A stretch of DNA of 6,879 nucleotides from the NCBI GenBank assembly GCA_002298965.1, contig DBMN01000136.1, positions 1,265 to 8,143 of the forward strand, written 5' to 3'. Under the pieces are notes generated by a model. It saw only the letters and a program-made list of their open reading frames with translations. It had not been told where the DNA came from and did not search any database. This document shows positions 6,593-6,879 of this stretch, one piece after another. A program made the position numbers and the translations under genes. Numbering within the stretch: position 1 is the stretch's first letter; the number at the start of each line of letters is the position of its first letter. Source of the DNA: Rhizobiales bacterium UBA697 (lineage in GTDB: Bacteria > Pseudomonadota > Alphaproteobacteria > Rhizobiales > Ancalomicrobiaceae).

Positions 6593-6613
6593 TTTCAATA
6601 CCCGCTCTTGAAA
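6593..6613. repeat. 21-bp inverted repeat TTTCAA-N9-TTGAAA
   Basis: Perfect 6-bp arms at 6593-6598 and 6608-6613 flank a 9-base spacer. It lies 72-92 bp upstream of the iron-sulfur gene start. It does not match the FNR (TTGAT-N4-ATCAA) or NnrR (TTG-N6-CAA) orientations. It is a candidate operator or a leader hairpin. Confidence 0.5.
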
Positions 6614-6630
6614 CTCACACGCAATAGCGT

Positions 6631-6651
6631 TTCGACGTATGCCAAGTCGAA
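6631..6651. repeat. 21-bp inverted repeat TTCGAC-N9-GTCGAA
   Basis: Perfect 6-bp arms at 6631-6636 and 6646-6651 flank a 9-base spacer, the same geometry as the repeat at 6593-6613. The two centres (6603 and 6641) are 38 bp apart. It is a candidate operator upstream of the iron-sulfur gene. Confidence 0.5.
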
Positions 6652-6660
6652 GGTGGCGCG

Positions 6661-6690
6661 GGGAGAGGCGGGAAGAGGCGGGGAGAGGCG
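6661..6690. repeat. Triple 10-bp tandem repeat
   Basis: Three consecutive 10-bp units read GGGAGAGGCG, GGAAGAGGCG and GGGAGAGGCG. The first and third are identical and the middle has one substitution. It adjoins the G-rich 17-bp tandem repeat just to its right. Confidence 0.75.
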
Positions 6691-6696
6691 CGTTAC

Positions 6697-6736
6697 GGGG
6701 GGCAGTACGGGGGAGGGGGCAGTACGGGGGAGGGGG
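6697..6736 (+). repeat. Perfect 17-bp tandem duplication with G-quadruplex potential
   Basis: The unit CAGTACGGGGGAGGGGG is present twice without mismatch, at 6703-6719 and 6720-6736. With the run just before it, there are five G-runs of at least five bases (6697-6702, 6709-6713, 6715-6719, 6726-6730, 6732-6736) with loops of 6, 1, 6 and 1 bases. This fits the G-quadruplex rule on the plus strand. Degenerate copies flank it (TACGGGGGG at 6694-6702 and ACGGGAGGGG at 6741-6750). Confidence 0.8.
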
Positions 6737-6879
6737 ACGCACGGGAGGGGCGGGGAAGGCACGCGGGACATTGTGCCGCCCTGCCGTGGCGGGGAGATCG
6801 GGCTGTGCCTTCGCCGGGCTCCGCGAGCGACTCGGGCGACGTTGATCGGCGTCCGTGCGCGATCCTTCGAGACGCGCCT

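Larger units (their letters stand above)
6522..6879. other. Intergenic region with no supported gene, rich in repeats
   Basis: This is the region upstream of the iron-sulfur gene. Open frames in it (for example minus-strand 6742-6518 and plus-strand 6639-6845) are low-complexity Arg/Pro/Gly translations with no recognisable family, and I do not call them genes. The section 6591-6660 is relatively A+T-rich and is the likely promoter zone, but no convincing -35/-10 pair was found. TTGGCA (minus strand 6645-6640) matches a -35 well but lacks a -10 at proper spacing. Positions 6657-6760 are a G-rich repeat block, and 6770-6879 shows nothing I can assign. Confidence 0.6.

Noticed and set aside
5010..6611. 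A 533-codon plus-strand open frame antisense to the iron-sulfur protein gene
   Set aside because: The product is low-complexity (Ala, Arg, Glu, His, Asp), and the minus strand holds clear membrane helices and CxxxCP motifs. It is a composition artefact.
6620..6645. Sigma-54 promoter (TGGCA ... TTGC) upstream of the iron-sulfur gene on the minus strand
   Set aside because: The GG and GC elements are about 20 bp apart instead of the required 10, so the match is not valid.
6770..6879. Possible end of another gene at the right edge
   Set aside because: Several frames stay open but all give Arg/Pro/Ser-rich translations with no motif, so nothing supports a real gene.

Overview
This is a G+C-rich window with strong third-position G/C bias. 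It is organised like an alphaproteobacterial chromosome, probably of the order Hyphomicrobiales; that placement is inferred from composition and gene content, not from a marker gene. Five genes are supported in full and a sixth runs off the left edge. No RNA gene, CRISPR array, transposase or phage gene was seen.

Left part (1-3967, all on the minus strand, read right to left). First comes a DUF1445/YcsI-family putative hydro-lyase (D-glutamate cyclase family). It is followed by a periplasmic solute-binding protein of the branched-chain amino acid/amide type with a Tat-like signal peptide, then the permeases LivH and LivM. LivM is cut by the window edge, and the LivG and LivF ATPases are expected beyond it. 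The livH and livM reading frames overlap by one base. The gaps before the binding-protein gene and before livH each hold an inverted repeat able to form an mRNA hairpin, the one before livH being strong. The layout suggests one catabolic operon: an importer plus an enzyme that would act on the imported compound. The substrate cannot be read from the sequence. Amino-acid-like compounds such as D-glutamate or 5-oxoproline are only a hypothesis drawn from the enzyme family.

Middle (3968-5006). A LysR-type regulator is transcribed divergently from the hydro-lyase, separated by a 142-bp A+T-richer intergenic region. That region holds back-to-back candidate sigma-70 promoters whose -35 hexamers are the two arms of one inverted repeat. 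It also holds a perfect LysR T-N11-A box, 6-bp arms centred at 4093. The box lies about 66 bp upstream of the predicted start of the enzyme/transport operon and over the predicted start of the regulator. This is the classic geometry for an autoregulated LysR protein controlling its divergent neighbour.

Right part (5007-6879). A polytopic membrane 4Fe-4S protein with two NapH/NosR-like CxxxCP motifs is convergent with the regulator and ends 21 bp from it. It stands alone, and its electron donor or acceptor is not in the window. Its 358-bp upstream region has no supported gene but is rich in structure: an 11-bp-period direct repeat, two 21-bp inverted repeats of identical geometry, a triple 10-bp tandem repeat, and a perfect 17-bp tandem duplication whose five runs of G make a strong G-quadruplex candidate.

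The most interesting items are the well-formed LysR control region, the hydro-lyase/importer pairing with unknown substrate, and the orphan iron-sulfur protein with its repeat-rich upstream region. None can be claimed as a proven new system from sequence alone.
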